Shown: positions 42,398 through 51,616, counted from the stretch's first letter. The stretch is 64,000 nt of DNA from JAGLOK01 sp963677605 (GCA_963677605.2 CAXXDX010000006.1:496001-560000), one strand, 5' to 3'. Program-made: numbers and translations. The notes: generated by a model not told the origin, from the letters alone.

Positions 42398-44255
42398 AAA
42401 GCTGCTGTTTGCATCCGTATGCGCAGCTATTGTTTTATCTTTTGCGCTTGGCTCTGTCGCATTTGCGGAGGAAGCATATTTTTTCGATACTTACGATGTA
42501 GAAATCTATGTAAACTCAGACTATACTTTTGAAGTTATTGAAACCTTATATGTAGAGTTCAATGAGTACCGCCACGGGATATACCGCTCTCTTCCCAACT
42601 ACTGGGGAGAAGACAGGATAAAGTATAAAAACATCACAGTTGACGGCGCCCCTCTTAAAATAGAAAGGTCAACGGACTATACAAACCTGAGGATAGGCGA
42701 CGCGGATGAAGTTGTAATAGGCAGCAAGAAGTATGTCATATCATACACAGTCCAGCTTCCTAAAGATTCAAACCCTAATATTGACTCGGTTTATATGAAT
42801 GTTATTGGTGACGAGCATCCTGTGTATACCATGAACTCTTCTATAAAGCTGACGCTTCCAAAAAGCACAACACCCGACTATATAGAAGTGTTTTGCGGAT
42901 ATTTCGGAGAAAAAAATAAGGATAAAATTGAATACCTTTTCACCGATAAAAAAAGGCTTGTTGTAAAGCTTCTTGAGCCCCTTTATCCCTACGAAGGCAT
43001 AACTGTTAAAATCGACCTTGAAGAAGGCTATTTTACGAATGTTAAAGAGCCCTTCTTCTTAGGCGATTTCATAAAGAAAACCCTGCCTTTCCTTTTGATT
43101 CTGGCAGGAATAGTTATCTGGTTTATATTCGGACGAGATAAAAAAGTGATTCCTCCCGTCGAGCTTGCGCTGGATGACATAAGCCCAGCTGAAGCCGGTT
43201 ACATAATTGACGGCGAAATTAGCGGTGATGATGTTGCATCCATGCTGATTTTCTGGGCATCAATCGGGTTTATCAGAATTGAAGAAGGCGAAAAAAGCTC
43301 GGAATATAAATTTTACAGACTTCAGGATATTGAAAACAGACCAAAGTACGAAAAATATCTTTTTGACAAACTGTTTAAGTCCACTGATGAAGGATATATT
43401 ACAACATCCAAAATAAAAACACGCATGAGTTCCGGCGGTTCAAGCTTTAAGACAAAGGTAGTCAAAAAATTTCAGAACGGAAAAACCAGGCTTCTTACAA
43501 AAAAAAGCGTCAGTTTTTCAAACCTTGTTATGTTCTTTGCCTACATATGTTTCTGCCTCATTGGCTTCTACATGGCAGTAGAAGACGAACTTATGTCAGG
43601 AATAATTGCAGCCGGATTTATGATAGCGCCGTTTTCATTCCTGCAGCTGGTGCTTAAAAACATGCTTGCCAACAGACGCAAAAGACGCGTAGGTAATAAC
43701 CTCGTCCGCGGCATTTTATACGGAGCGCTCGTTTTAATAATATGGCTTATAATAGTTGCAATAGGCTCTGAAACACATCTTGAGTTTGAGTATTCAACGC
43801 TTATGTACTTCGGTTCACTGTTCCTTGTTCTAATGTCCTATTACACACAGCAGATGACTGAATACGGACACGAACAATATGAGCGTGTGTTGGGATTCCG
43901 TCACTTCCTCTTAACTGCGGAAAAAGACTGGCTGGAGCGTCTTGCAAAAGACAATCCGGAATTCTTCTATGACAGACTTCCGTATGCGATGGTTCTTGGC
44001 GTGTCCAAGGTTTGGATCGGCAAATTCGCAAGCGCAGTTACTGTGCCTCCATCATGGTACACGGGAACTTCTGCATTTGACTCGCGGACTTTTTCTTCCC
44101 ATATGATGTCGGACTTTTCAAGGATAGGCGCATATGCCGTTCCAAAAAGCTCCTCGTCAGGCGGAAGCTACCGCTCGGGATCTTCTTCATCGTTTTCATC
44201 CGGTGGAGGCTTTTCAGGAGGCGGATTCTCCGGCGGCGGAAGCAGTTCATGGTAA
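42390..44255 (+). CDS. DUF2207 membrane protein
   Basis: 621 residues. Signal peptide (about 1-25, VAFA end), then the DUF2207 beta domain with DVEIYVNSDYTFEVIETL and EYRHGIYRSLP, a helix near 228-246, a cytoplasmic domain (ELALDDISPAEAGYIIDGE, VASMLIFWASIGFI), two or more helices at about 375-475, and a Ser/Gly-rich C-terminus ending in GGGFSGGGFSGGG. That tail is typical of the family. Paired with LemA here as in many bacteria; biochemical role unknown. Confidence 0.93.
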   Translation: MTKKLLFASVCAAIVLSFALGSVAFAEEAYFFDTYDVEIYVNSDYTFEVIETLYVEFNEYRHGIYRSLPNYWGEDRIKYKNITVDGAPLKIERSTDYTNLRIGDADEVVIGSKKYVISYTVQLPKDSNPNIDSVYMNVIGDEHPVYTMNSSIKLTLPKSTTPDYIEVFCGYFGEKNKDKIEYLFTDKKRLVVKLLEPLYPYEGITVKIDLEEGYFTNVKEPFFLGDFIKKTLPFLLILAGIVIWFIFGRDKKVIPPVELALDDISPAEAGYIIDGEISGDDVASMLIFWASIGFIRIEEGEKSSEYKFYRLQDIENRPKYEKYLFDKLFKSTDEGYITTSKIKTRMSSGGSSFKTKVVKKFQNGKTRLLTKKSVSFSNLVMFFAYICFCLIGFYMAVEDELMSGIIAAGFMIAPFSFLQLVLKNMLANRRKRRVGNNLVRGILYGALVLIIWLIIVAIGSETHLEFEYSTLMYFGSLFLVLMSYYTQQMTEYGHEQYERVLGFRHFLLTAEKDWLERLAKDNPEFFYDRLPYAMVLGVSKVWIGKFASAVTVPPSWYTGTSAFDSRTFSSHMMSDFSRIGAYAVPKSSSSGGSYRSGSSSSFSSGGGFSGGGFSGGGSSSW

Positions 44256-44267
44256 TCTAAATAAAGT

Positions 44268-44296
44268 AAAAAGACAGCTGTAAAGCTGTCTTTTTT
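44268..44296. terminator. Bidirectional terminator after DUF2207
   Basis: AAAAAGACAGC and GCTGTCTTTTTT pair around TGTAAA. It faces the serine hydrolase gene ending at 44324. Confidence 0.85.
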
Positions 44297-44302
44297 AATA
44301 AT

Positions 44303-44330
44303 TTCGGTCTTATAAATTCGGTCTTATAAA
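44303..44330 (+). repeat. Perfect 14-bp tandem duplication at the 3' end of the serine hydrolase gene
   Basis: TTCGGTCTTATAAA occurs twice without a gap (44303-44316 and 44317-44330). The stop codon of the minus-strand gene lies in the second copy, so the first copy is a spare of the gene end. Confidence 0.9.
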
Positions 44331-45346
44331 AGCAACTCATTTTCCAAATATATAACCAACGGCCATAACTCACACGACTCATTTGACAATATTGAAACTA
44401 TTGTGTCATTTTCCCTTGATATCTGCGAGTTAAAAGCTACTCCCATATCAAAGCCTGTTATATACTCACTTACTTTGTCATCTTTCTTTTTTATCCAAAC
44501 GCCATAGCCGTAGAAATAGCTGCCTCCATCGTCTGATGCATTAACTTTTTCTTTTAAAAACAGTTCCGTCAGTTCTTTGTTCAGTATTTCATATCCAATA
44601 AGACTATTCCAAAACTTAACCAAGTCCTGCGCTGTAGTATACATTCCGCCGTCACCTCCGCCTATAGGCGGCAAATCATAGATATTGGTTCTGAACCCAT
44701 CACCATCTTTTATATAGCCATTAGCTGTGTTCGGGGGCAGGTTATCGAAAGAGAAAAATCCTGAATTTTTCATTCCACAAGGTATTAGTATCTCATCTCT
44801 AACAAATTCCGAATACCTTTTGCCTGAGATTTTTGCAGCAATATGAGCAAGCAGGATAAAAGCACTGTTGTTATAATAAAACTTTTCTCCGGGTTCAAAC
44901 ACCATATCTTCATCAGGAAATGTTTTAAAGTAATCGTAAGGCTCAATCATTTGGCTCCACGGGAAATCTATCCCGGGTGCCTGTTCACCATCGCACTCAT
45001 CATCCGGATAGTAGCATGGAATGCCTGATGTATGAGTCAAAAGATGCTCGATAGTAACATCCTTTGAGTACTTAGGGAAAGAATAATCCACTATCTCAAA
45101 TGCTTTGTCGCTTAATGACAGTTTCCCCTGTTCAATAAGCTTCCCTATTGCAAGGGCTGTGAAAAACTTCGTTCCTGATGCAGTCCCGAAAATAGTATCC
45201 ACTTTATTTTTTCTTTTATTTGCTATATCTGCGTATCCGAAAGCTTTTTCATACTCTGTGTTTCCGTTACTGTATATGGATATGACTCCGGAAAAATCAT
45301 TCTCATCCGCAAGTTTTTCTATCTGCTCAATTATTTTATTCCTCAT
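44324..45346 (-). CDS. Serine beta-lactamase-like hydrolase
   Basis: 340 residues from the ATG at 45346, which follows GGAGGATGAG; the upstream start at 45394 would put this site inside the gene. SxxK is SGTK in TASGTKFFTALAIGKLIEQG, YxN is in FYYNNSAFILLAHI, and THTSGIPCY is the usual class C/EstB loop. A Gly-Tyr-Gly-containing strand (FYGYGVWI) stands for the KTG/HxG position. No signal peptide, so probably a cytoplasmic esterase or peptidase rather than a lactamase. Confidence 0.88.
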   Translation of the reverse strand: MRNKIIEQIEKLADENDFSGVISIYSNGNTEYEKAFGYADIANKRKNKVDTIFGTASGTKFFTALAIGKLIEQGKLSLSDKAFEIVDYSFPKYSKDVTIEHLLTHTSGIPCYYPDDECDGEQAPGIDFPWSQMIEPYDYFKTFPDEDMVFEPGEKFYYNNSAFILLAHIAAKISGKRYSEFVRDEILIPCGMKNSGFFSFDNLPPNTANGYIKDGDGFRTNIYDLPPIGGGDGGMYTTAQDLVKFWNSLIGYEILNKELTELFLKEKVNASDDGGSYFYGYGVWIKKKDDKVSEYITGFDMGVAFNSQISRENDTIVSILSNESCELWPLVIYLENELLL

Positions 45347-45436
45347 CTCATCCTCCTTCTGTTTTACATATTTAGGATAAATGTTAACATCCAAAAAAAC
45401 AATAGAATATCTTGCTGTTTAATATAGTTCTAATAA

Positions 45437-46858
45437 CTATTGGATATCTCTTACCAAAAGACAGAAGTTATATACATATACAATATCGCCCTGAGGGCCT
45501 CTGTACTGTGGATAATCCTCTTCATCGCCGCTTTTCGGATCGCTGCGCAAAGCACCTGCACCATGCACGTCCATTATAGTTCCGTTCATTTCTCCAAGAG
45601 CTTCACCAAAACAGACATAAGCTGCGGAATCATATATATTTCGGCCATCAAGGTGCGTCGTCGATGTCCAGTAAAATCCGTAATTATCCTCGCCTTTTGT
45701 GTCAGTAATTTCAGTAAGGTTAAATAAATCACTTATCGCAGCTTTTCCGTTTTCCTGCATGCTGTTTGTGTAGTCTATAATGCTTTGAAGCTCCTTTGCA
45801 TTTGGGAGTCTCCAGTCATCATAGCCTGCATATTCCAATCCTTCCGCGTAGCTGAGCGAATCTTCCCAGTTCCTTGTTTGTCCGTCATCAGCTTGCTGCC
45901 ACATTAGCCCCGTTGCAAGGTCGGATATCGTTCCGTCATCATTTTCCACGAAGTTGTTGATTCCATAGTCGGTATTTCCCCGAACCAAGCGTACATACAT
46001 TTTTTTGTCACCGCCCTGGCGCGGATCTCCTGTTCCATAGCCTTTTATCCTGCCGTCAATAAAGTTCACGCCAAACACAGTATGTCCGTTTATCATAGTA
46101 AGTCCTGTATACTCTGTTGATGACCAGACCTGCGCGTCGATTTCACGCTCGCCAGCACTGGTGTCTCCTATTGGCTGGTCGAAATAATCAGTATTTATAT
46201 AAAGCTCGTCAGCGGTTGTTCCGCTGCTGCTGCCATAATACATCATAAGAGACCAAAGCTCTTTTATTGTAGGCAGACGCCAGTCGTTGTATCCTGCAAG
46301 ATCAGAGTTTTCAGCATAGTCAAACGCATCAGTAAAAGTCATCTTATCATCCATAGTCTGCTGCCACATAAGTCCCGTTACATTATCAGTTACAGTGCCG
46401 TCACCGTTATCTGTATATGAAGGCTGACTGCCCTCATAGTTGGCATCCTGTCCATAGAAGTCATCTCCTTCGGATGGTTCTGTTATCTGCCTTGAGTCGC
46501 TATAATAATCAGTCTGTCCCGAATCAACTATCGGATAAGTGCCAACCAAGCCATTGCCTGCATTCTGGTTTTGATTTTCCTCCTGCTGCGTGTTTTCATC
46601 ATTTTCGGACAAAGTGTCCCCTTGCGGCCCATGCGGTCTGTTGTCTCCTTCGCGGCCTGCTCCCTCAGCTCCCGGACCACCGGGACCATTGCCTTCCGGT
46701 CTGTTTGGACGCTCTATTACTGCAGAGTTCTCGGGTAATGCTTCCTCACTTGTCTCCTCTTGATTTTCAGTTGCATTTTCTTCTGCTGAATCTTCCTGAA
46801 CAATACAGGAAGTAAATATTAATGTCATTGCCAAAATAATTACAAATAGCTTTTTCAT
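45437..46858 (-). CDS. Lipoprotein with two DUF1566 domains
   Basis: 473 residues. The lipobox is IFTSC. A long acidic, Gly/Pro- and Asn/Gln-rich linker covers about 20-140. Two DUF1566 (Lcl C-terminal) domains follow, each with DNGDGTVTDNVTGLMWQQ or DDGTISDLATGLMWQQ, a GYNDWRLPTIKEL or GYDDWRLPNAKEL motif and a WSSTEY or WTSTTH strand. Such domains have a C-type-lectin-like fold. Probably a surface binding protein; ligand unknown. Ribosome site AAGGAGG upstream of 46858. Confidence 0.9.
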   Translation of the reverse strand: MKKLFVIILAMTLIFTSCIVQEDSAEENATENQEETSEEALPENSAVIERPNRPEGNGPGGPGAEGAGREGDNRPHGPQGDTLSENDENTQQEENQNQNAGNGLVGTYPIVDSGQTDYYSDSRQITEPSEGDDFYGQDANYEGSQPSYTDNGDGTVTDNVTGLMWQQTMDDKMTFTDAFDYAENSDLAGYNDWRLPTIKELWSLMMYYGSSSGTTADELYINTDYFDQPIGDTSAGEREIDAQVWSSTEYTGLTMINGHTVFGVNFIDGRIKGYGTGDPRQGGDKKMYVRLVRGNTDYGINNFVENDDGTISDLATGLMWQQADDGQTRNWEDSLSYAEGLEYAGYDDWRLPNAKELQSIIDYTNSMQENGKAAISDLFNLTEITDTKGEDNYGFYWTSTTHLDGRNIYDSAAYVCFGEALGEMNGTIMDVHGAGALRSDPKSGDEEDYPQYRGPQGDIVYVYNFCLLVRDIQ

Positions 46859-47094
46859 GAGTTTCGCCTCCTTGTAACTATAGTATTAGTTCATTAACTC
46901 AAGTATTTAACTGTTTGATTAACAAACTGTTAACAACATCATTATACAACAAAACATCCTCTTTCTTTATTCCGACTGTTTTGGTATGATTTGTGAACAA
47001 ACTGCTAACTTTTAATTAAATATCCAACATTTACATGACAGATTTAATATATAGCATTAGAATTTTAATATATCCACTATTTAAGGAGGCAATC

Positions 47095-47598
47095 ATGAAA
47101 AAAAGATTTTCATATAAAATATTAACTTTGGCTGCAATTATGGCACTAGCGTTTGTGTTAGTTTCATGCAGTCCAAGCACAGAAAAATCAATGGAAGTAA
47201 AAGAGGTAATGACTAAACCCTCGGAAGAATCATCAGATAGCTCCAGTGAAACAGCTATTAATGAAGATGATACTATGAATGATGAAAAATCAGATGACAC
47301 TATGACCGATGAGAAAAAAGACGAAACAATGAGTGACGATAAAGCCGACGATACTATGAGCGGAGAAAAGGTATTCACTTTAGAAGAGCTGAAACAATAT
47401 GACGGAACTAATGGCAATCCCGCCTATGTCGCAGTCGATGGCGTAGTTTATGATGTAACCGACAAACCATTGTGGGCGGGTGGCACTCATAAAGGCAATC
47501 TGGCAGGTCAGGACTTAAGCGAAGCTATCCTCAAATCTCCTCATGGTAAGGCAAAGCTCGAGGAATTGCCCGTTGTCGGAACACTAGCGGAGGAATGA
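47095..47598 (+). CDS. Cytochrome b5-like heme-binding lipoprotein
   Basis: 167 residues from the ATG at 47095, with AAGGAGG upstream; earlier in-frame starts lack a site. The lipobox is LVSC. Residues about 50-90 hold four 9-residue repeats (DDTMNDEKS, DDTMTDEKK, DETMSDDKA, DDTMSGEKV). The C-terminal domain has FTLEELKQYDGTNG, AYVAVDGVVYDVTD, WAGGTHKGNLAGQDLSEA and SPHGKAKLEELPVVG, the pattern of the cytochrome-b5-like heme/steroid-binding family (COG4892). The His in GGTHKG and in SPHG are candidate heme ligands. It is followed by the membrane protein gene after 1 base; the two form an operon. Confidence 0.88.
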   Translation: MKKRFSYKILTLAAIMALAFVLVSCSPSTEKSMEVKEVMTKPSEESSDSSSETAINEDDTMNDEKSDDTMTDEKKDETMSDDKADDTMSGEKVFTLEELKQYDGTNGNPAYVAVDGVVYDVTDKPLWAGGTHKGNLAGQDLSEAILKSPHGKAKLEELPVVGTLAEE

Positions 47599-47599
47599 T

Positions 47600-47995
47600 A
47601 TGTATGCAGTTTTCGGATGGATAAATGTAGTACTTGTGGCTCTTATGATTCTGCCCTTTGCAATGCAGAACATGAATAAAATGCTGTTTAAAAAGAAGAG
47701 CGGAACTTATGTAAATGTAACAAAATTTTTCAGAAAATCTCATAGATATATAGGCATTCTGCTTTTAGTGTCAATTGCAGTTCACGGTTTTTTAGCTATG
47801 GGTGCGATAAGGTTTCATACAGGCACTGTGCTCGGTGCGCTGTTTCTCGGAGCCGCATTATTTGGTGTGATTTTTATACTGGCCAAAAAGAAATGGGCTT
47901 TCAAAACGCATAAGGCTTTAGCCATTGCCTTTACTGTGTTTATGTTGGTGCACCTGTTAGTGCCTTCGGCCATCTACTATATTTTTGGCGTATGA
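47600..47995 (+). CDS. Four-helix membrane protein with paired His, likely di-heme cytochrome b
   Basis: 131 residues, four predicted helices (about 4-22, 44-66, 73-92 and 100-127). Helix 2 has KSHRYIGILLLVSIAVHGFL and helix 4 has KTHKALAIAFTVFMLVHLLV: each carries two His about 14-15 residues apart, placing one near each membrane face. Two b hemes across the membrane are therefore plausible (inference). Together with the upstream heme-binding lipoprotein this would make a short electron path through the membrane. Confidence 0.75.
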   Translation: MYAVFGWINVVLVALMILPFAMQNMNKMLFKKKSGTYVNVTKFFRKSHRYIGILLLVSIAVHGFLAMGAIRFHTGTVLGALFLGAALFGVIFILAKKKWAFKTHKALAIAFTVFMLVHLLVPSAIYYIFGV

Positions 47996-48002
47996 TGTAA
48001 GT

Positions 48003-48036
48003 AAACCAGCCTCCAATTGGGCTGGTTTATTCTTTT
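48003..48036 (+). terminator. Terminator of the heme lipoprotein/cytochrome operon
   Basis: AAACCAGCC and GGCTGGTTT pair around an 8-base loop, followed by ATTCTTTTT. Confidence 0.78.
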
Positions 48037-48069
48037 TATTCGCTTGCTATTTTTTTATATTACAGACAC

Positions 48070-48411
48070 TTACACAAATCCTTTTGGCGAAAGCACCTGC
48101 TCCACGACGCGAACAAAGTTTTCCTCCGCACCCCAGGAAAACCTGAAAAGCGCTCCCTGTCCGCCGCCTGCACCGATTGCATCCACAAACACGATATCAC
48201 CTTCCTGAGTCAGCATAATTGAAAGGCTCGCTCTGTTATCAGCCCTCATATAATACTTTTCAAAAACCAAAAGTATTGCCGTTTCACCTCCAACAGTTCG
48301 CACCGAAGAATCCACAAGTTCGCAGCTAATTCCGCTTGCTGAAATGCCTCTTTGCAATATATTTGAAATCTCGTTAATGTTCCCTTTTCCGCTTAATTTT
48401 ACTGTAGCCAT
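48070..48411 (-). CDS. DUF6054-family protein
   Basis: 113 residues from the ATG at 48411 (AAAGGAA upstream; the longer frame start at 48453 has none). The pattern MATVKLSGKGNINEISNILQ, SCELVDSSVRTVGGETAIL, VFEKYYMRADNRASLSIML and DAIGAGGGQGALFRFSWGAEENF fits DUF6054. Soluble, no signal peptide. Function unknown; it stands alone between a terminator and the AlkZ-like gene. Confidence 0.75.
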   Translation of the reverse strand: MATVKLSGKGNINEISNILQRGISASGISCELVDSSVRTVGGETAILLVFEKYYMRADNRASLSIMLTQEGDIVFVDAIGAGGGQGALFRFSWGAEENFVRVVEQVLSPKGFV

Positions 48412-48556
48412 TGTATTCCTTTCGTAACTTTTGTATGCCTTTATGGTATACATTTCACCGAATTATTCCATAAATAGGGTGTGAAATATCCGTTTTGCAA
48501 CATGAAATGTCGTAAAAAAGCACTGTAAAATCAATACATAATTTTGCTGAAATTTT

Positions 48557-49678
48557 TTATCTTCTCGCGAACTTTTTTCTTTGTTTCGGCTCCAACGGCA
48601 TTTTGTCTTCCCACCAAATGTTAAGCTTTGATATTTTCTTTTTATCCTTATTGCGGCGCAGCTCAATCCGTCCAATAAAATTATCACCATACATTACAGG
48701 CAAAACATAATAACCAAATTTTCTGTCTTTTACTGGAGTGTATATCTCCCACTTGTAAGAAAATCCGAAAAGCTCCTCAATTAGTTTTCTGTCCCACATT
48801 AGATTGTCCAAAGGCGCGATAAACTCCAGTCTGTCAGATTCGCTTTTATCCAATAGCACATCATCCATCAACGATTTGTCTGAAGACAGGATGTAAAACT
48901 CATCAAGGCTATCCTCTACTTCCACAGGAACTAACTCCCCTCTTTTTAAAAGCTCAGAGAATGCATTGTTTCTGTCTGCTGCTTTAAATCCGCGCATACC
49001 GAGAAAGGCATCGCTCGCCTTGTTTTTAAGCATACCGACAGCGCCGATACGCCGTTTAACCTGCCAGATTATCCTTTCATCTTTTGAAACATCCTTATCC
49101 TTCTGGGTATATATATTTTTCGGGATTAAGTCTTCAGCCAAAGAATAAAATCTACGCGTGTTTTTCTTGTTGGAAATAATAAGATTGCCGCGCAGGTACA
49201 TCGTCTCAAGTGCCGCACGAGCAAGAGATGTCGGCGCCCACCACCAATCCACTTTGCCCTGATGCTCAAGGTCGGAAGAACATACCTCGCCGATCTCTTT
49301 AATGCGCCTTATTATATCTCCCTCGACTTTATCCACCTGTTCTTTATGACGCGAGTTTTCTCTGGCTGCTTTTCTGTCATATTCAAAGTACGGCCAGTCG
49401 CTCATAGGCATAATAGCCTGATTCTTGTCAAACCAATCCACAAGACGCCTATCTTTATATAAAAGCTCGTGAAGCATGTCTTTTTCAAAGTCTTTAACCC
49501 TAGATTGTAGTACAAGCTCATGGTTTTTGCCGCACACGTCAATGGGGTCATACTGTATGCACCCTGCCTGCTTTATAAAAGAATATATCCCCTCTTTTCC
49601 AGAGAAGATATATTCACCGTAAAGTCCGTGTTTTCTAAGCAAAAACCGCTTTGCTTCATCCTTAGTAATCTTTATCAT
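48557..49678 (-). CDS. AlkZ/YcaQ-like winged-helix DNA glycosylase family protein
   Basis: 373 residues. The HTH_42 family motifs are clear: EAKRFLLRKHGLYG, GCIQYDPIDVCGKNHELVLQSRV (Q-x-D catalytic motif and the HxLxLxSR stretch), RLVDWFDKNQAIMPMSDWP, then LEFIAPLDNLMWDRKLIEELFGF and YYVLPVMYGDNFIGRIELR. E. coli YcaQ unhooks interstrand crosslinks and AlkZ acts on azinomycin adducts. Here the gene has no toxin cluster nearby, so a general repair role is likely. It is directly adjacent to the VOC gene upstream (co-transcribed). Confidence 0.88.
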   Translation of the reverse strand: MIKITKDEAKRFLLRKHGLYGEYIFSGKEGIYSFIKQAGCIQYDPIDVCGKNHELVLQSRVKDFEKDMLHELLYKDRRLVDWFDKNQAIMPMSDWPYFEYDRKAARENSRHKEQVDKVEGDIIRRIKEIGEVCSSDLEHQGKVDWWWAPTSLARAALETMYLRGNLIISNKKNTRRFYSLAEDLIPKNIYTQKDKDVSKDERIIWQVKRRIGAVGMLKNKASDAFLGMRGFKAADRNNAFSELLKRGELVPVEVEDSLDEFYILSSDKSLMDDVLLDKSESDRLEFIAPLDNLMWDRKLIEELFGFSYKWEIYTPVKDRKFGYYVLPVMYGDNFIGRIELRRNKDKKKISKLNIWWEDKMPLEPKQRKKFARR

Positions 49679-50101
49679 CTATTTCCCTTCATAGCCAAGC
49701 ATCCAAGGCGTTCCAAACTTATCTATAACGTATCCGTATGCCTTGCTGTAGAATGTCGGTGCAAGCTCCATTATTACCTTTCCTCCATCAAGAAGCTCAT
49801 TGTACAGCCTTGTGACTTCTTCCATGTCATGCACCCTCACATACACTGCCATGTTGTCGCCCATTCTTAGCTTCATGGGCATCCAGTCCGGCACATCCCC
49901 AAACATCACAATCGTTCCATTTATGGTTAAATCCGCGTACATAACCAGTTCTTTTTCTTCATCGGTCATGTCTCGCTTTTTTGCCTCTGGCGAGTCGCCG
50001 TATTTCATGATTGAAGGCATGGGCTGTCTGAACACTTCGCAGTAAAAGCTTAGAGCCTGCCTGCAGTTCCCGTCAAAACTTAAATGAATACCCAAAGACA
50101 T
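49679..50101 (-). CDS. PhnB-like VOC-family protein
   Basis: 140 residues. It begins SLGIHLSFDGNCRQALSFYCEVF and has VMYADLTINGTIVMFGDVP, AVYVRVHDMEEVTRLYNELLDGG and the end YVIDKFGTPWMLGYE, the PhnB branch of the vicinal-oxygen-chelate superfamily. Despite the name such proteins usually have no role in phosphonate use. Its stop is directly followed by the AlkZ-like gene. Confidence 0.9.
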   Translation of the reverse strand: MSLGIHLSFDGNCRQALSFYCEVFRQPMPSIMKYGDSPEAKKRDMTDEEKELVMYADLTINGTIVMFGDVPDWMPMKLRMGDNMAVYVRVHDMEEVTRLYNELLDGGKVIMELAPTFYSKAYGYVIDKFGTPWMLGYEGK

Positions 50102-50124
50102 ATCGTCTTCCTTTCCCGTCTGCC

Positions 50125-51141
50125 TTATGCAAACGCAGTATTGTTAAAATTCTCTACGGTTATCTCTCTTTGTCCTTTTTCGATTTCTTTTACCATGCGG
50201 GTAACTGCGTCGTTTATCGGCGTATCAACCCCCGCAGCGTCTCCTTTTCTTGCTATATATCCGTTAAAATAGTCGATTTCGGTCGGTCTTCCCCTTTTAA
50301 GCGACTGCAGGCTGGAGGATTTTAAGTTTCTGTACTTAATCCCTACAACTCTTATAGTAAGATGTCTTTTAAGGTTTGATATAAAGCTATCAGATTTAAA
50401 AAGACTGTAGTAGTCAAGCTTTCCCGCGTATGGCGGAACATTGAGCTCTATCTCATTTGCCACATCCATAGCTTCCTGCATTATCTTAAGGAAGATGTCG
50501 CGTATCTTTTTGTGCTTCATCATATCCCCGAGCTTAAGCCCGCTTATAACTCCCAGTGTAGTTATGCATGAGTTTACTATAAGCTTTGAATACAGTTCGC
50601 TTAGGATGTTACCGGATACTGTTGTCGGTACCACGCTTGAAAGCACATCTTTTAACTCTGAAAGCCTGTCGCTTTCTGCATGCTCCATACCGATTATAAA
50701 CTCGCCTTCACTTGTCATCTGAAGCTCGCCAGGCGCGGTCATCGTGGAGCCGAATCCCACAACACAGCCTACGGTTCTGCTTCTTTCCACAACTTCAGCC
50801 ATCGCGTCTATGCATATTCCGTTTTGCATGGACACAAAAAGCGTGTCGTCATCTGCAAAAGCGAGCGCTTTCTCGCAAGCGTCCGGCATGTCATAAGCCT
50901 TTGTTGCGATAATTATAAAATCTTTCTTTCCGCTTAAATCCTCTATGTCTTTTACAGCCTTAACGGGGATAGTCATTTCGCCGCGCACTCCGCTTATTTT
51001 GATGCCGTCATTTGTCTTTTTAGTAATCTCATCATATTTACACACAGCTTCAACATCATAGCCTGCTTTTGTTAAAAATGCGGCTGTAATGCCACCTATT
51101 GCCCCAGCGCCTATAACTGCCACTTTTGCCTTTTTGTCCAT
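50125..51141 (-). CDS. panE: Ketopantoate reductase-family protein
   Basis: 338 residues. VAVIGAGAIGGITAAFLTKAG is the NADP-binding motif; FIIIATKAYDMPDAC, VSMQNGIC and VGCVVGFGSTMTAPGE follow. The helical C-terminal domain has KLIVNSCITTLGVISGL (catalytic Lys/Asn region) and SSSLQSLKRGRPTEIDYFNGYI. PanE makes pantoate for coenzyme A; longer, divergent members act on other 2-oxo acids, and no other pantothenate gene lies nearby, so the symbol is by family only. Confidence 0.85.
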   Translation of the reverse strand: MDKKAKVAVIGAGAIGGITAAFLTKAGYDVEAVCKYDEITKKTNDGIKISGVRGEMTIPVKAVKDIEDLSGKKDFIIIATKAYDMPDACEKALAFADDDTLFVSMQNGICIDAMAEVVERSRTVGCVVGFGSTMTAPGELQMTSEGEFIIGMEHAESDRLSELKDVLSSVVPTTVSGNILSELYSKLIVNSCITTLGVISGLKLGDMMKHKKIRDIFLKIMQEAMDVANEIELNVPPYAGKLDYYSLFKSDSFISNLKRHLTIRVVGIKYRNLKSSSLQSLKRGRPTEIDYFNGYIARKGDAAGVDTPINDAVTRMVKEIEKGQREITVENFNNTAFA

Positions 51142-51209
51142 AAACCACCTCTTTTGTTTTCTAAGTTAATTATAACACACTCATGTTACATGGCATTACA
51201 CTTATTGGG

Positions 51210-51238
51210 TTGATATTGCGATAAAATTAAATTATACT
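51210..51238 (+). promoter_or_regulatory. Promoter of the dgkA-like gene
   Basis: TTGATA (51210-51215), a 17-base spacer and TATACT (51233-51238), 27 bases before the ATG at 51266. Confidence 0.65.
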
Positions 51239-51265
51239 TGTTGTAGCAAATTCAGCGGAGCGGAT

Positions 51266-51616
51266 ATGACATTAAATTCATTTAAATATGCAATAAAAGG
51301 CATCATAAAGGAGATGCTCTCAGGCGCGTCATTTAAGGTGATGCTGGTATTTATGGCGGCAGTTATAGCAGCCGGACTCATCTTCTGGATAACCTTAACC
51401 GAGTGGATTATTATACTTCTTTGTTGCGGCATAACGCTTACAGCTGAGATGATTAACACCGCAATTGAAACAGTGGTAGATATGATATGCAAAGACCACG
51501 ATCCTATGGCGGAAAAAGCAAAAGATATAGCTGCGGGAGCTGTTTTGGTTTTTTCAATTTTCGCAGCAGCTATCGGTGCAGTAATCTTTATACCGTATAT
51601 AATCGCATTATTTTAA
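51266..51616 (+). CDS. dgkA: Diacylglycerol/undecaprenol kinase-family protein
   Basis: 116 residues, three helices. FKYAIKGIIKEMLSG is the N-terminal amphipathic part; TAEMINTAIETVVDMI and DPMAEKAKDIAAGAVLV are the catalytic Glu/Asn and DxxAKDxAAGAV motifs of prokaryotic diacylglycerol kinases. In Gram-positives this family phosphorylates undecaprenol for cell-wall precursor recycling. Single gene with its own promoter. Confidence 0.93.
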   Translation: MTLNSFKYAIKGIIKEMLSGASFKVMLVFMAAVIAAGLIFWITLTEWIIILLCCGITLTAEMINTAIETVVDMICKDHDPMAEKAKDIAAGAVLVFSIFAAAIGAVIFIPYIIALF

